A stretch of 64,000 nucleotides of DNA from Micromonospora sp. R77 (lineage in GTDB: Bacteria; Actinomycetota; Actinomycetes; Mycobacteriales; Micromonosporaceae): the NCBI RefSeq assembly GCF_022747945.1, contig NZ_JALDST010000001.1, positions 744,001-808,000 on the forward strand. The letters run 5' to 3'. The notes beneath the pieces are model-generated. The model was not told where the DNA came from and ran no database searches. It saw only the letters and a program-made list of their open reading frames with translations. Of the stretch, positions 39,969 to 49,581 are shown in pieces. The stretch's first letter is position 1. Every line of letters begins with the position of its first letter. The position numbers and the translations under genes were made by a program.

Positions 39969-40460
39969 TCAGGCGAGCGAGATCTGGTCGCCGTCCACCT
40001 TGATGTTCTTCGGCGCGAGGGGGCGTGGCGCGGGGCCCTCCTTCACCGAGCCGTCGGTGATGGAGAACCTGCTGTTGTGGCAGGTGCAGTTGATGGTGCC
40101 GCCGTCGACGTTCGACACCGGGCAGCGCTGGTGGGTGCAGATCGGGTCGAAGGCCTTGAACTGCCCCGGCTCCGGCTGGGTGATCACCACGCCCTTGCTG
40201 GCGTAGACCGCGCCGCCGCCGACCGGGATGTCGGTGGTCCGGGCCAGCGGAGCGGAGCTGCCCCGGCCGCCGCCCGCCGGGTCGCCGGTGTTGGTCGCGC
40301 CGGGCGGGCCCCCGCTGGTCGGCGCCGACGTCCCGGTGCCGGAGTCGTCGTCGCTGCCGCAGGCGGCCAGCACGACCGCCGCCCCGGCTGCTCCGGCCCC
40401 CGCCAGCAGGGCGCGGCGGGTCTGCGTACCCGGCCCGGTCAGCTGCTGATCGTCACTCAT
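39969..40460 (-). CDS. Rieske 2Fe-2S lipoprotein
   Basis: A 163-residue protein with a twin-arginine-type signal (QTRRALLAGAGAAGAAVVLA) ending in a lipobox LAAC. A Ser/Gly/Pro-rich linker and a Rieske domain with ligands DPICTHQRCPV (Cys-x-His) and NCTCHNSRF (Cys-x2-His) follow. It is predicted to be exported folded, with its cluster, and anchored to the outer face of the membrane. No partner oxidase or dehydrogenase is adjacent, so its electron partner is unknown. The ATG at 40460 follows GGAAGG; longer starts lack a signal peptide context. Confidence 0.9.
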   Translation of the reverse strand: MSDDQQLTGPGTQTRRALLAGAGAAGAAVVLAACGSDDDSGTGTSAPTSGGPPGATNTGDPAGGGRGSSAPLARTTDIPVGGGAVYASKGVVITQPEPGQFKAFDPICTHQRCPVSNVDGGTINCTCHNSRFSITDGSVKEGPAPRPLAPKNIKVDGDQISLA

Positions 40461-40567
40461 GTCCGACCTTCCTCTCGGCTGCCGCCGCCCGTCGTGATCC
40501 GCGGCCACGCTTCTGCACACGCACCACCGTGCCGGACGGTTCATACCCGCGCGTCACCGTACGCGCA

Positions 40568-40607
40568 ACGGAACGGGCGCACCGGATTTCCGGCCCGCCC
40601 GTTCCGT
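40568..40607 (-). terminator. uvrA terminator hairpin
   Basis: ACGGAACGGGCG (40568-40579) pairs perfectly with 40596-40607, and CCGGA/TCCGG continues the stem inside a 2x2 mismatch. It lies 27 bases past the uvrA stop. Confidence 0.7.
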
Positions 40608-40633
40608 GTTCCGCCCGTCCGTCGTACCGTCGC

Positions 40634-43579
40634 TCAGCTCGCGGCGGCCACGGCCTTGCGGGCCCGCGACTTCGTCGCGCTGCCGTTGGCCTTGGCCGCC
40701 CGGGTGGTGGCCGCCCGGGCGCCCTTCGCCTCGCCGTCGAGCTTGAGCACCTGGCGCAGGAACTGGCCGGTGTGGCTCTCGGCGACCTCGGCGACCTCCT
40801 CCGGAGTGCCGGTGGCGAGCACCGTGCCGCCCCGGTGGCCGCCCTCCGGACCCATGTCGATGATCCAGTCGGCGGTCTTGATCACGTCGAGGTTGTGCTC
40901 GATGGTGATCACCGTGTTGCCCTTGTCGACCAGCCCTTCGAGCACCATCAGCAGCTTGCGGATGTCCTCGAAGTGCAGGCCGGTGGTCGGCTCGTCGAGC
41001 ACGTAGACCGTCCGCCCGGTGGAGCGCTTCTGCAGCTCGGAGGCGAGCTTGACGCGCTGCGCCTCGCCACCGGAGAGGGTCGGCGCGGGCTGCCCGAGGC
41101 GGACGTAACCCAGACCGACGTCCACCAGCGTCTTCAGGTGCCGGTGGATGGCCGGGATGGCGGAGAAGAACTCGGCCGCCTCCTCGATCGGCATCTCCAG
41201 CACGTCGGAGACAGTCCTGCCCTTGTAGTGCACCTCCAGGGTCTCCCGGTTGTAGCGGGCGCCCTTGCAGACCTCGCAGGGGACGTAGACGTCCGGGAGG
41301 AAGTTCATCTCGATCTTGATGGTGCCGTCACCGGAGCACGCCTCGCACCGGCCGCCCTTGACGTTGAACGAGAACCGGCCGGGGCCGTAACCCCGGACCT
41401 TGGCCTCGGTGGTCTCGGCGAAGAGCTTGCGGACGTGGTCCCAGACCCCGGTGTAGGTGGCCGGGTTCGACCGGGGGGTGCGGCCGATCGGCGACTGGTC
41501 CACGCCGACGACCTTGTCCACGTGCTCCAGCCCGGTGACCCGGGTGTGCCGGCCGGGGACCAGCCGGGCGCCGTTGATCTGGTTGGCCAGCACCGCGTGC
41601 AGGATGTCGTTGACCAGCGTCGACTTGCCCGAACCGCTGACCCCGGTGACCGCGATGAGCTGGCCGAGCGGGAACGAGACGGTCAGGTTGCGCAGGTTGT
41701 GCTCCCGCGCCCCGTGCACCACCATCTCCCGGCCCGGGGTCTGCGGCCGGCGCATCGCCGGCGTCGGGATCGACCGCCGGCCGGACAGGTACGCCCCGGT
41801 CACCGACTCGTCGTTCTCCAGCAGGGCCGGCACCGAACCGCTGTGCACGATCCGGCCGCCGTGCTCACCCGCGCCCGGCCCGATGTCGACGATCCAGTCG
41901 GCGACCCGGATGGTGTCCTCGTCGTGCTCCACCACGATCAGCGTGTTGCCCAGCCCGCGCAGCCGGATCAGCGTCTCGATGAGCCGGTGGTTGTCCCGCT
42001 GGTGCAGGCCGATCGACGGCTCGTCCAGCACGTAGAGCACGCCCACCAGGCCGGAGCCGATCTGGGTGGCGAGCCGGATGCGTTGCGCCTCGCCGCCGGA
42101 GAGGGTGCCCGCCGGACGGTCCAGGGAGAGATAGTCCAGGCCGACGTCGAGCAGGAACTTGAGCCGCGCGTTGATCTCCTTGAGCACCCGCTCGGCGATC
42201 ATCTTCTGCCGGTCGGTCAGCTCGATGCCGGCGAGCAGGTCGGCCGCCTCCCCCACCGACAGGTTGCAGACCTCGGCGATGCTCCGGCCGGCCAGGGTGA
42301 CCGCCAGCACCTCCGGCTTCAGCCGGGCGCCGCCGCAGGCCGCGCAGGGCACGTCCCGCATGTAGCCCTCGTACTTGTCGCGCGACCAGTCCGACTCGGT
42401 GTCGGTGTGCCGGCGCTCGATCCACTGCACCACGCCCTCGAAGCCGGTGTAGTAGGAGCGCTCGCGGCCGTACTTGTTGCGGTAGCGGACGTGCACCTGG
42501 TCGTCGGAGCCGTGCAGGATCGTCTTCTGCGCCCGCGACGGCAGTGCCCGCCACGGCGTGTCGACGTCGAAGTGCTGGCTCTCGCCGAGCGCCTCCAGCA
42601 GGCGGAGGAAGTATTCGAGGTTGTGGCCGGTGGCCCAGGGCTGGATGGCACCCTCGCGCAGGGTCCGCTCCGGGTCGGGGACGACCAGCTCCGGGTCGAC
42701 CTCCTTCTTGGTGCCCAGGCCGGTGCACTCCGGGCAGGCGCCGTAGGGCGCGTTGAAGGAGAAGACCCGGGGCTCCAGGTCCTCGATCGCCAGCGGGTGG
42801 TCGTTGGGGCAGGCCAGGTGCTCGGAGTAGCGGCGCTCCCGCTCCGGGTCGTCCTCGGCCAGGTCGACGAAGTCCAGCAGGACGAGACCGCCGGAGAGAC
42901 CGAGCGCGGCCTCCACCGAGTCGGTCAGCCGCTGCTTGGCGCTCGGCTTCACGGTGAGCCGGTCGATGACCACCTCGATGGTGTGCTTCTCCTGCTTCTT
43001 GAGCTTGGGCGGCTCGGTCAGCGGGTGCACCACGCCGTCAACCCGGGCCCGGGCGTAGCCCTTGGACTGGAGCTCGGCGAAGAGGTCGACGTACTCGCCC
43101 TTGCGACCGCGCACGACCGGGGCGAGCACCATGAACTTGGTGCCCTCGGTCATGGCCAGCACCCGGTCGACGATCTGCTGCGGGCTCTGCTTGGAGATCC
43201 GCTCGCCGCAGACCGGGCAGTGCGGCTCGCCGATCCGGGCGAAGAGCAGACGCAGGTAGTCGTAGACCTCGGTGATGGTGCCGACGGTGGAGCGCGGGTT
43301 GCGCGAGGTCGACTTCTGGTCGATGGAGACGGCGGGGCTCAACCCCTCGATGAAGTCGACGTCGGGCTTGTCCATCTGCCCCAGGAACTGCCGGGCGTAC
43401 GACGAGAGCGACTCGACGTAGCGGCGCTGCCCCTCGGCGAAGATCGTGTCGAAGGCCAGGCTCGACTTGCCCGACCCGGAGAGCCCGGTGAAGACGATCA
43501 GGGCGTCCCGGGGCAGATCGAGACTGACGTCACGGAGGTTGTGCTCGCGCGCGCCACGGATGATGAGTCGGTCGGCCAC
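40634..43579 (-). CDS. uvrA: Excinuclease ABC subunit A
   Basis: A 981-residue damage-recognition ATPase with two ABC modules. Walker A sites are [14 protein letters not shown] and [10 protein letters not shown], and signatures are [12 protein letters not shown] and [12 protein letters not shown]. Zinc-finger cysteines appear in [16 protein letters not shown] and CEACSGDG. A basic Ala/Lys tail ends the protein. The start is a GTG at 43579 with GGGAG ten bases upstream. A 225-base leader region separates it from rsgA; no LexA-type box was found there. Confidence 0.97.
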   Translation of the reverse strand: MADRLIIRGAREHNLRDVSLDLPRDALIVFTGLSGSGKSSLAFDTIFAEGQRRYVESLSSYARQFLGQMDKPDVDFIEGLSPAVSIDQKSTSRNPRSTVGTITEVYDYLRLLFARIGEPHCPVCGERISKQSPQQIVDRVLAMTEGTKFMVLAPVVRGRKGEYVDLFAELQSKGYARARVDGVVHPLTEPPKLKKQEKHTIEVVIDRLTVKPSAKQRLTDSVEAALGLSGGLVLLDFVDLAEDDPERERRYSEHLACPNDHPLAIEDLEPRVFSFNAPYGACPECTGLGTKKEVDPELVVPDPERTLREGAIQPWATGHNLEYFLRLLEALGESQHFDVDTPWRALPSRAQKTILHGSDDQVHVRYRNKYGRERSYYTGFEGVVQWIERRHTDTESDWSRDKYEGYMRDVPCAACGGARLKPEVLAVTLAGRSIAEVCNLSVGEAADLLAGIELTDRQKMIAERVLKEINARLKFLLDVGLDYLSLDRPAGTLSGGEAQRIRLATQIGSGLVGVLYVLDEPSIGLHQRDNHRLIETLIRLRGLGNTLIVVEHDEDTIRVADWIVDIGPGAGEHGGRIVHSGSVPALLENDESVTGAYLSGRRSIPTPAMRRPQTPGREMVVHGAREHNLRNLTVSFPLGQLIAVTGVSGSGKSTLVNDILHAVLANQINGARLVPGRHTRVTGLEHVDKVVGVDQSPIGRTPRSNPATYTGVWDHVRKLFAETTEAKVRGYGPGRFSFNVKGGRCEACSGDGTIKIEMNFLPDVYVPCEVCKGARYNRETLEVHYKGRTVSDVLEMPIEEAAEFFSAIPAIHRHLKTLVDVGLGYVRLGQPAPTLSGGEAQRVKLASELQKRSTGRTVYVLDEPTTGLHFEDIRKLLMVLEGLVDKGNTVITIEHNLDVIKTADWIIDMGPEGGHRGGTVLATGTPEEVAEVAESHTGQFLRQVLKLDGEAKGARAATTRAAKANGSATKSRARKAVAAAS

Positions 43580-43804
43580 GGTCCGTGTACTCCCGGGTGA
43601 AGAAGATGAGGTGACTCTGTCCGCTCCGGGATGCTTCCGGGCGGTTTTCGAGCGGCCTCCAGGCGGTCAGGGCATGCCGGGAGAACGCCCCGGCAACTCT
43701 AGCCCCGAGGTACGACAACTTCCCGTGCCGGCGCATTCCCACAGCTCAGCCCGGTCGGGCGGGACGCGTCCCGCCCCGCCCGACCGGTCACTTCGCCGCG
43801 CTGC

Positions 43805-44857
43805 TCAGGGACGCGCCTCGCGTCGCCGGCCGCCGCGCCAACCGCCCCGCCGTTCGGTGCCGAGCCGGGCCTCGCGGCGGCGGCTCTCGAAGGCCACCTC
43901 CCGCTGCAACCGCCGCCAGTTCTCCCAGCGGCGCACCGGCAGCTCGCCGGTCTCCAACGCCGCCCGCACCGCGCAGGCCGGCTCGCCGTCGTGCGCGCAG
44001 TCGGCGTACCGGCAGCCGGTGGCCAGCTCGGCGATGTCGGCGAACGCCCGGTCCAGGCCGGTGACGCCGTCCAGCAGACCGACCGCCCGCACCCCCGGGG
44101 TGTCCACCACCGCGCCGCCGCCGGGCACCGCGACCAGCGAGCGCCAGGTGGTGGTGTGACGGCCCTTGCCGTCCACCCGGCGGATCGCCTGAGTCGGCAT
44201 CACCGGCGTGCCCACCAGGGCGTTCACCAGGCTCGACTTGCCCGCGCCGGACGGGCCCAGCAGGCCGAGCGTGCGCCCGGCGACGATCTCGGGCCGGAGC
44301 GCGTCGAGCCCGGTGCCGCGTTCCGCGCTGACCGGCAGCACCGGCACTCCCGGGGCCACCGCCGCCAACTGCCGGGCGATCGCAGCCGGGTCGGCCGCCA
44401 GGTCCGCCTTGGTGAGCACGATCAGCGGTCGGGCCCCCGACTCGTGCACCAGGGAGAGCGCCCGCTCGATCCGGGCGACGTCCGGCTCCGGGTGCACCGC
44501 CTCGACGACCGCGGCGCTGTCCAGATTGGCGGCGACGACCTGCCCGCTGGCGTCCTTGCCGGCGGTGCGGCGGACCAGCGCGGTGCGCCGGGGCAGCACC
44601 GACTCGATGGTCGCCCGGCTGTCGGGCCAGGCGCCCACCAGCACCCAGTCGCCGACGGCGGGCAGCGCGGTCAGGTCGCGGGCGGCGGCGGCCAGCACAC
44701 CCCCGCCGAGACTGGCGCGGATCGGCCCGTCCGCGCGGAGCACGGTGCAGACCCCCCGGTCGACCCGGGTCACCCGGCCCGGGCGGTGGTCGCTGCGCCG
44801 TCGTACGTGGGCCGCCCATTCGGCGTCCCAGCCGAGGGCGGTCAGATCGATGGTCAT
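43805..44857 (-). CDS. rsgA: Ribosome small-subunit-dependent GTPase A
   Basis: A 350-residue circularly permuted GTPase that matures the 30S subunit. Its G motifs appear in permuted order: LTKADL (G4), GPSGAGKSSLVNAL (G1), then DTPGVR (G3). An OB-fold lies at the N-terminus, and a zinc site with CRYADCAHDGEPAC follows the G domain. The arginine-rich C-terminal tail suits RNA binding. The ATG at 44857 has GAGG upstream; an alternative start 24 codons earlier adds an unrelated tail. Confidence 0.92.
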   Translation of the reverse strand: MTIDLTALGWDAEWAAHVRRRSDHRPGRVTRVDRGVCTVLRADGPIRASLGGGVLAAAARDLTALPAVGDWVLVGAWPDSRATIESVLPRRTALVRRTAGKDASGQVVAANLDSAAVVEAVHPEPDVARIERALSLVHESGARPLIVLTKADLAADPAAIARQLAAVAPGVPVLPVSAERGTGLDALRPEIVAGRTLGLLGPSGAGKSSLVNALVGTPVMPTQAIRRVDGKGRHTTTWRSLVAVPGGGAVVDTPGVRAVGLLDGVTGLDRAFADIAELATGCRYADCAHDGEPACAVRAALETGELPVRRWENWRRLQREVAFESRRREARLGTERRGGWRGGRRREARP

Positions 44858-45027
44858 GGCATCCTCATCGGTGTCGAGGCGGTAGTTGGCGGAACACGCG
44901 TGCTGGGACCGGCATGTCACCACCTCCACTCCGGCTTCCGGTGCCGCGTTCGTCGTGTGCCGACGGTAGGTGGCCCCGCGACGCGCCGAAAGCGATTTCC
45001 GCGGCGACGCACGGGGCGTACGACCGC

Positions 45028-45033
45028 TAGGGT
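45028..45033 (+). promoter_or_regulatory. -10 element of the mycothiol-dependent enzyme gene (leaderless)
   Basis: TAGGGT at 45028-45033, six bases before the GTG at 45040. No ribosome site. Confidence 0.5.
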
Positions 45034-45039
45034 CGACGG

Positions 45040-45756
45040 GTGACCAGCGATCCCCTGTTGCTGACCGGCGAGCTGGACGACGCCACCGACCGCCTGCTGC
45101 ACGCCGTGGACGAACTCGACGCCGCGGACGTGGCCGCCGACTCGCTGCTGCCGGGCTGGACCCGGGGGCACGTGCTGACCCACCTCGCCCGCAACGCCGA
45201 CGCCTTCGTCAACCTGCTGACCTCGGCCCGGACCGGCGAGCCGATCCCGATGTACGCCAGCCCCGCCGCCCGCGCCGCCGACATCGAGGCGGGCGCCGCC
45301 CGACCGCCCGCCGCCCTCCTCGACGACCTGCGCCGCAGCGCGGAGCGGTTCACCGAGGCGGTGGCGGCGATGCCGGTGGCGGCCTGGGCGGCCACCGTCG
45401 AGACCCGGCGCGGCCCGTGGCCGGCCGCGTCCCTGGTGTGGGGCCGGTTGCGCGAGGTCGAGGTGCACCACGTGGACCTGGCCGCCGGCTACCGGCCGGC
45501 GGACTGGCCGGAGGCGTTCGCCCAGCGGTTGCTGCACGAGGTGACCGCCGGCCTGGTCGACCGCGCCGACGCGCCGGCCATGGTGCTGCGCTTCGACGGC
45601 AGTGCCCACGAACTGCTCGTCGGCGAGCCGACGGACGCGCCCACGGTCACCGGGCCGGCCGCCGAGCTGGCCGCCTGGCTGATCGGCCGCAGCCCGGGCA
45701 GCACCCTCACGGTCACCCCCGACGGCACCCTGCCGACCCCTCCCGAGTGGATATAG
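45040..45756 (+). CDS. Maleylpyruvate isomerase family mycothiol-dependent enzyme
   Basis: A 238-residue protein with a DinB-like four-helix N-terminal domain carrying the metal-binding histidines (WTRGHVLTHLARNAD and EVEVHHVDL) and a small C-terminal MDMPI-type domain. Such enzymes use mycothiol, the actinobacterial thiol, as cofactor for isomerase or transferase reactions; the substrate is unknown. It is followed eight bases later by an MBL hydrolase, likely in one transcript, suggesting a thiol-dependent detoxification pair (inference). The leaderless -10 supports the GTG at 45040. Confidence 0.85.
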   Translation: MTSDPLLLTGELDDATDRLLHAVDELDAADVAADSLLPGWTRGHVLTHLARNADAFVNLLTSARTGEPIPMYASPAARAADIEAGAARPPAALLDDLRRSAERFTEAVAAMPVAAWAATVETRRGPWPAASLVWGRLREVEVHHVDLAAGYRPADWPEAFAQRLLHEVTAGLVDRADAPAMVLRFDGSAHELLVGEPTDAPTVTGPAAELAAWLIGRSPGSTLTVTPDGTLPTPPEWI

Positions 45757-45763
45757 AGGACGC

Positions 45764-46417
45764 ATGACCTACACCGGAGACGTCACGCCCGGCGGTGCGC
45801 CGGCCGTACGCGAACTCGACCGGCTCACCATCACCAAGCTGTCGGTGGGCCCGATGGACAACAACGCCTACCTGCTGCGCTGCCGGGACACCGGCGAGCA
45901 GGTGCTCGTCGACGCCGCCAACGAGGCGCCCCGGCTGCTGGACCTGGTCGGCGACGGCGGCCTCGCGGCCGTGGTCACCACCCACCAGCACATGGACCAC
46001 TGGGTCGCGCTGGAGGAGGTGGTGGCCAAGACCGGCGCCCGTCCCCTGGTGCACGCCGACGACGCGGCCGGGCTGCCGATCGAGGCGGAGCCGCTCGCCG
46101 AGGGCGACACCGTCCGGGTCGGCGACTGCGCCCTGGAGGTCATCCACATCAAGGGGCACACCCCGGGCTCCGTCGCCCTGCTCTACCGCGACCCGGCCGG
46201 CTCCCCGCACCTGTTCACCGGGGACAGCCTCTTTCCCGGTGGGGTCGGCAACACCGACCGGGACCCGGAGCGCTTCGGCCAGCTCATCGACGACGTGGAG
46301 CACAAGCTCTTCGACCAGCTGCCGGACGAGACCTGGTTCTATCCCGGTCACGGCCGGGACAGCACGCTCGGCGCGGAGCGCCCGTCGCTGCCGCAGTGGC
46401 GCGCCCGCGGCTGGTGA
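45764..46417 (+). CDS. MBL-fold metallohydrolase (glyoxalase II-like)
   Basis: A 217-residue metallo-beta-lactamase-fold protein with the metal motif THQHMDHW, a second histidine in IKGHTPGSVALL, an Asp in FTGDSLFPGGVGNTD and a C-terminal PGHG. The layout fits glyoxalase II-like thioester hydrolases. With the mycothiol-dependent enzyme just upstream, a mycothiol thioester is a plausible substrate (inference). GAGGACGC precedes the ATG. Confidence 0.88.
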   Translation: MTYTGDVTPGGAPAVRELDRLTITKLSVGPMDNNAYLLRCRDTGEQVLVDAANEAPRLLDLVGDGGLAAVVTTHQHMDHWVALEEVVAKTGARPLVHADDAAGLPIEAEPLAEGDTVRVGDCALEVIHIKGHTPGSVALLYRDPAGSPHLFTGDSLFPGGVGNTDRDPERFGQLIDDVEHKLFDQLPDETWFYPGHGRDSTLGAERPSLPQWRARGW

Positions 46418-46423
46418 CCTGCC

Positions 46424-46452
46424 GGCCGGTGCGGCCACCCGCCGCACCGGCC
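46424..46452. terminator. Bidirectional hairpin terminator
   Basis: GGCCGGTGCGG (46424-46434) pairs perfectly with 46442-46452 around a 7-base loop. An outer CCTGCC/GGCAGG stem adds stability. It lies between convergent genes. Confidence 0.7.
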
Positions 46453-46502
46453 ACCGCCGGCAGGCCCTGCCGCAGGCCCGGGTCGACCCGGGGCCGACGC
46501 GG

Positions 46503-47189
46503 TCAGCGCGGTCGCAGCACCTGCACCCGGCGCACCGGCGAGTCCACGAAGGGTTCGGTGGTGGGCACCGGATAGCTGGCCACCACCTCCATCCGACCGG
46601 CCGGCAGGTGGCCACGACCGGGGTCACCGACGAGCACCTCGACGCCGTCGGCGGCGGTCCGCTGCAGGAACGGCAGCACCCGCGCGGCCATCTCCGGGCT
46701 GTAGAACACGTCCCCGGCGACCAGCAGATCGGCGTGCACGCGGCGGTCGAGCAGGTCGTCCCCGGTGACGTCGAGGGCGACCCGGTTGGCCCGGGCGTTG
46801 ACCGTGACGGCGGCCACCGCGTACGGGTCGATGTCGTTGGCGACGACCCGCTCGGCGCCGGCGAGCGCGGCGGCGATCGCCACCAGGCCGGAACCGGCGG
46901 CGAGGTCCAGCACCCGGCGGCCGGTGACCAGCTCGGGATGGTCGAGCAGGTGGCGGGCGAGCGCCTGCCCGCCCGGCCAGGCCGACGCCCAGAACGGCGG
47001 CGGCAGGCTCCGGCCGGCGTCCGCCTCCATCCGGGCCCACCACACGATGGCGTCCTCGGCCAGGTGCAGCCGGACCTCGGGTACGAAGGGCGTCTCGGTC
47101 AGCCGGAGTCGGTCCAGTCCCGCGCCGGGCACGGCGATCTCGCGTTCCAGTTCGGCCAGCGCCGTGGGGCTTCTCATCGAGGTCAGCAT
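46503..47189 (-). CDS. Class I SAM-dependent methyltransferase (lysine-methyltransferase-like)
   Basis: A 228-residue methyltransferase. The upstream motif PPPFWASAWPGGQALAR is typical of the METTL20/ETFB-lysine-methyltransferase-like group. SAM motif I is VLDLAAGSGLVAIAAA, motif II is VVANDIDPYAVAA, and DLLVAGDVFYSPEMA follows. A protein lysine substrate is plausible but unproven. The start is uncertain: 47189 (MLTSMRSP) or 47177 (MRSPTALAEL); neither has a good ribosome site. Confidence 0.82.
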   Translation of the reverse strand: MLTSMRSPTALAELEREIAVPGAGLDRLRLTETPFVPEVRLHLAEDAIVWWARMEADAGRSLPPPFWASAWPGGQALARHLLDHPELVTGRRVLDLAAGSGLVAIAAALAGAERVVANDIDPYAVAAVTVNARANRVALDVTGDDLLDRRVHADLLVAGDVFYSPEMAARVLPFLQRTAADGVEVLVGDPGRGHLPAGRMEVVASYPVPTTEPFVDSPVRRVQVLRPR

Positions 47190-47287
47190 GCCCTGTCCGG
47201 GCGCTGCGGGGGCGACTTTCCCGGCCCGGCGACGGATTCGATGGAACTACGACGGCACTTCCGGCAGCAAATCGGCGTCCGGGGGAC

Positions 47288-47335
47288 TACTGTCGGGGAG
47301 GTAATGGGCGATCATCGGCTCGACGGCCGGTGATC
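47288..47335 (+). promoter_or_regulatory. Cold-shock gene promoter and 5'-leader hairpin
   Basis: A -10-like TACTGT (47288-47293) predicts a leader of about 60 nt. GATCATCGGC (47310-47319) pairs with GCCGGTGATC (47326-47335) with one mismatch, ending 26 bases before the ATG. Cold-shock mRNAs often carry structured leaders. Confidence 0.4.
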
Positions 47336-47361
47336 ACCCGCATTGAACAGGGAGAGATTGC

Positions 47362-47565
47362 ATGGCAACCGGCACTGTCAAGTGGTTCAACTCGGAAAAG
47401 GGCTTCGGCTTCATCGAGCAGGACGGCGGAGGCCCGGACGTGTTCGTCCACTACTCGGCCATCGCGACGAGCGGCTATCGGGAACTCAACGAAGGCCAGA
47501 AGGTCGAGTTCGAGGTGACCCAGGGGCAGAAGGGGCCGCAGGCGGACAACGTCCGCCCGATGTAG
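47362..47565 (+). CDS. Cold-shock protein, CspA family
   Basis: A 67-residue single cold-shock domain: [16 protein letters not shown] (RNP1) and DVFVHYSAI (RNP2). It is an RNA/DNA chaperone binding single strands in the cytoplasm. AGGGAGAG lies five bases before the ATG. A strong terminator follows 12 bases after the stop, so it is monocistronic. Confidence 0.96.
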   Translation: MATGTVKWFNSEKGFGFIEQDGGGPDVFVHYSAIATSGYRELNEGQKVEFEVTQGQKGPQADNVRPM

Positions 47566-47577
47566 CTCCGTGCCGGT

Positions 47578-47604
47578 GGCGGCGGTCGGTTTCCGACCGC
47601 CGCC
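47578..47604 (+). terminator. Terminator after the cold-shock gene
   Basis: GGCGGCGGTCGG (47578-47589) pairs perfectly with 47593-47604 around loop TTT. Confidence 0.8.
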
Positions 47605-47767
47605 GCAGCGCATCTCGGGCCGGTCGGATGCGACACAGCTCACGGCACCGGCCCAGCGGGCCGAGCAGCAGGATGAGCGGGGTCGCCGCCGGCCGGCCGG
47701 TCAACGACGCCGACACCGTCGGCGGCGACCTGACCGACCCGGCGGCCGTACCCGCCCCGGCGAGGGT

Positions 47768-48628
47768 TCAGGCGACCAGACGCCGGGCCAGTTCGTCGGC
47801 GACCTGCTTGGCGACGGTCGGTGGCAGCGCCGCCGCGATGGCCTGCGGCGTGAGGGTGGCCAGGATGCCGGCGACGATCGCCTGCTCGTCCACCATGTCC
47901 TTGCCGGCCAGCGCGGCCACCTCGGCGCGCAGCGCCGTCACCTGCGCCAACGCGGCGTTCGCGTCGGCCCGGGCGCTGAACAGCGCGTGCACCGTCGAGA
48001 TCGGCGGGCGGCTGCCGGCCGCGTTCACCACGTAGTCGTTGTAGAGGCGGGCCCAGACGGCCTGGGCGATCTCGTCGGCGGTGGGCATGTCTTCCTCCAG
48101 AAGGCCGATGCTGGTCAGGTAGCGGCGGAACAGCGGGGTCTGGTCCCGGCCCGCCTTGATGGAGTCGCGGAAGAAACTGAAGTGGGTGTGCCACAGGTGG
48201 GTGTCGTCGCCGGTGGTCCGCCGGCCCAGCCGGTCCCACCGCTTGACCGTCCGGCCGTCCGGTGAGTAGATGATCGATCTGATGTCCCGGGTGTCGGCCG
48301 CGTCCGCGACGCACTGCGCGACGCACCAGCTGGAGAAGGTGTACAGGTTGTGGGTCACCCCGTCGACCCGGATCTCGAACATCCCCACGTCCAGTCCGGC
48401 GGCGTCCAGGGTCAACCCGCTGGAGTCCCGGATGGACTCGACCACGGAGTAGTCGTTGGCCACCACCCGGTCGGAGCCACAGTGGTAACCACCGCGGTGG
48501 GAGGGGTCGCCGACGATGCCGACCTCGCCGGGTTCGAGGTCCTGGTCGCGTTCGGTGTTCGGGTCCACGTCGAGATAGGTGAGCAGCAGACTGCGTACGG
48601 CCAACAGGTTGGCAGGAGCCCGCGTCAT
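47768..48628 (-). CDS. Uncharacterised protein with a possible M15 peptidase-like motif
   Basis: Not firmly recognised. A 286-residue protein without signal peptide. The first 170 residues include GDPSHRGGYHCGSDRVVAND and LWHTHFSFFRDS, resembling the metal-binding His/Asp pattern of D-Ala-D-Ala carboxypeptidase/endolysin (M15-type) folds found in actinophages and their relatives. The last 100 residues form a helical region (DEIAQAVWARLYNDYVVNAA, then Ala-rich heptad-like sequence), possibly a coiled coil for oligomerisation. GGGAG lies five bases before the ATG at 48628. No other phage genes flank it. Confidence 0.65.
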   Translation of the reverse strand: MTRAPANLLAVRSLLLTYLDVDPNTERDQDLEPGEVGIVGDPSHRGGYHCGSDRVVANDYSVVESIRDSSGLTLDAAGLDVGMFEIRVDGVTHNLYTFSSWCVAQCVADAADTRDIRSIIYSPDGRTVKRWDRLGRRTTGDDTHLWHTHFSFFRDSIKAGRDQTPLFRRYLTSIGLLEEDMPTADEIAQAVWARLYNDYVVNAAGSRPPISTVHALFSARADANAALAQVTALRAEVAALAGKDMVDEQAIVAGILATLTPQAIAAALPPTVAKQVADELARRLVA

Positions 48629-48921
48629 CGGATCTCCCATTCGGGATCGGAGCGGCACCCGGGCACGACGGTCACTCCCTGTAGGCGACAAGGGTGATCG
48701 GTGGCCTGGGTGAGAACGCTGCAGGACGTCGAGCAGTTGACCCGAGGATATCTGGGCTTTCGAAGTATTCCCAGTTCAGAAGCACCATCTGGAACCGTGG
48801 GCCGGTTTCACGTCGACAGCGGGACGAGTGGTACGGGCCGCCGCAATCCACTCGGAACATGAACACTGCGTGACAGCACGCGTGCTCGGGCTCGGCCAGA
48901 CGGCCGTCCGGGCGGGGTCGG

Positions 48922-49452
48922 TCAGTCCGCCGCGCGGCGGGGTGGCTCCGGGCGGGCGGCCCGCACCGCGTCCCGGTGCTCGCGTACCGAGGTGCTGATC
49001 TCGGCCATGAAGCGGTGGACCACTGCCAGCTCCTCGTCGCTGAAGCGCGCCATCACCCGGTCGGTCCGGGTGCCGAGCGGGCGGAAGAACTCCATCGCCA
49101 GGGCCGCACCCTGGTCGGCGTAGTGCAGGAAGACCTTGCGCCGGTCGGCGGTGTCCCGGTCGCGCCGGATGTGCCCGGCGCGCTCCAACCGGTCGACCAG
49201 CGCGGTGACCGAGCCGGACGAGAGGTTGAGCTGCTCACCGAGCCGGCCCGGGGTGATCGGGTCGCCGGCCAGCTCGGCGTCCATCACGGCGATCAGCGCG
49301 TGCAGGTCGGTGCCGTTGAGCCCGTGCAGGCCGGCGAAGGCGTGCCCGACGTGCTGCGCGTCCACGGAATAGCGCCGCAGGTCGTTGGCGATGTCCGCGA
49401 TCATCTGCCCCCGACGGTCGCCCCGTCGTCGATACATGCCGTGCGCTGCCAC
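48922..49452 (-). CDS. MarR-family transcriptional regulator
   Basis: A 176-residue winged-helix regulator. The wHTH includes ITPGRLGEQLNLSSGSVTAL and the wing RRDRDTADRRKVFLH, flanked by dimerisation helices. It diverges from an MMPL transporter gene and probably represses it through the shared 160-base region, where an inverted repeat TCTCG-N5-CGAGA is found. The start is a GTG at 49452; an ATG at 49437 is equally possible. Confidence 0.9.
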   Translation of the reverse strand: MAAHGMYRRRGDRRGQMIADIANDLRRYSVDAQHVGHAFAGLHGLNGTDLHALIAVMDAELAGDPITPGRLGEQLNLSSGSVTALVDRLERAGHIRRDRDTADRRKVFLHYADQGAALAMEFFRPLGTRTDRVMARFSDEELAVVHRFMAEISTSVREHRDAVRAARPEPPRRAAD

Positions 49453-49566
49453 GTGTCGTCGATCCCCCTGTCGGACAGGCCGTCAGCAGCATAGAGCGCC
49501 GCAGACCATCTCGCCGATGAAGATGCTCGCCCTTCGAGTTGCCAGGCTACTCTTGATGAGCGAAAC

Positions 49567-49581
49567 TCTCGGCAATCGAGA
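49567..49581. promoter_or_regulatory. Candidate MarR operator
   Basis: TCTCG-GCAAT-CGAGA, a perfect 5-bp inverted repeat, with a related half site TTCGAGTTG about 35 bases upstream near -10-like sequences on both strands (49544-49553). It lies between the divergent MarR and MMPL genes. Confidence 0.4.

Noticed and set aside
47768..48628. Prophage remnant
   Set aside because: Only one gene with phage-like features; neighbours are housekeeping genes, and no integrase, attachment site or tail genes were seen.
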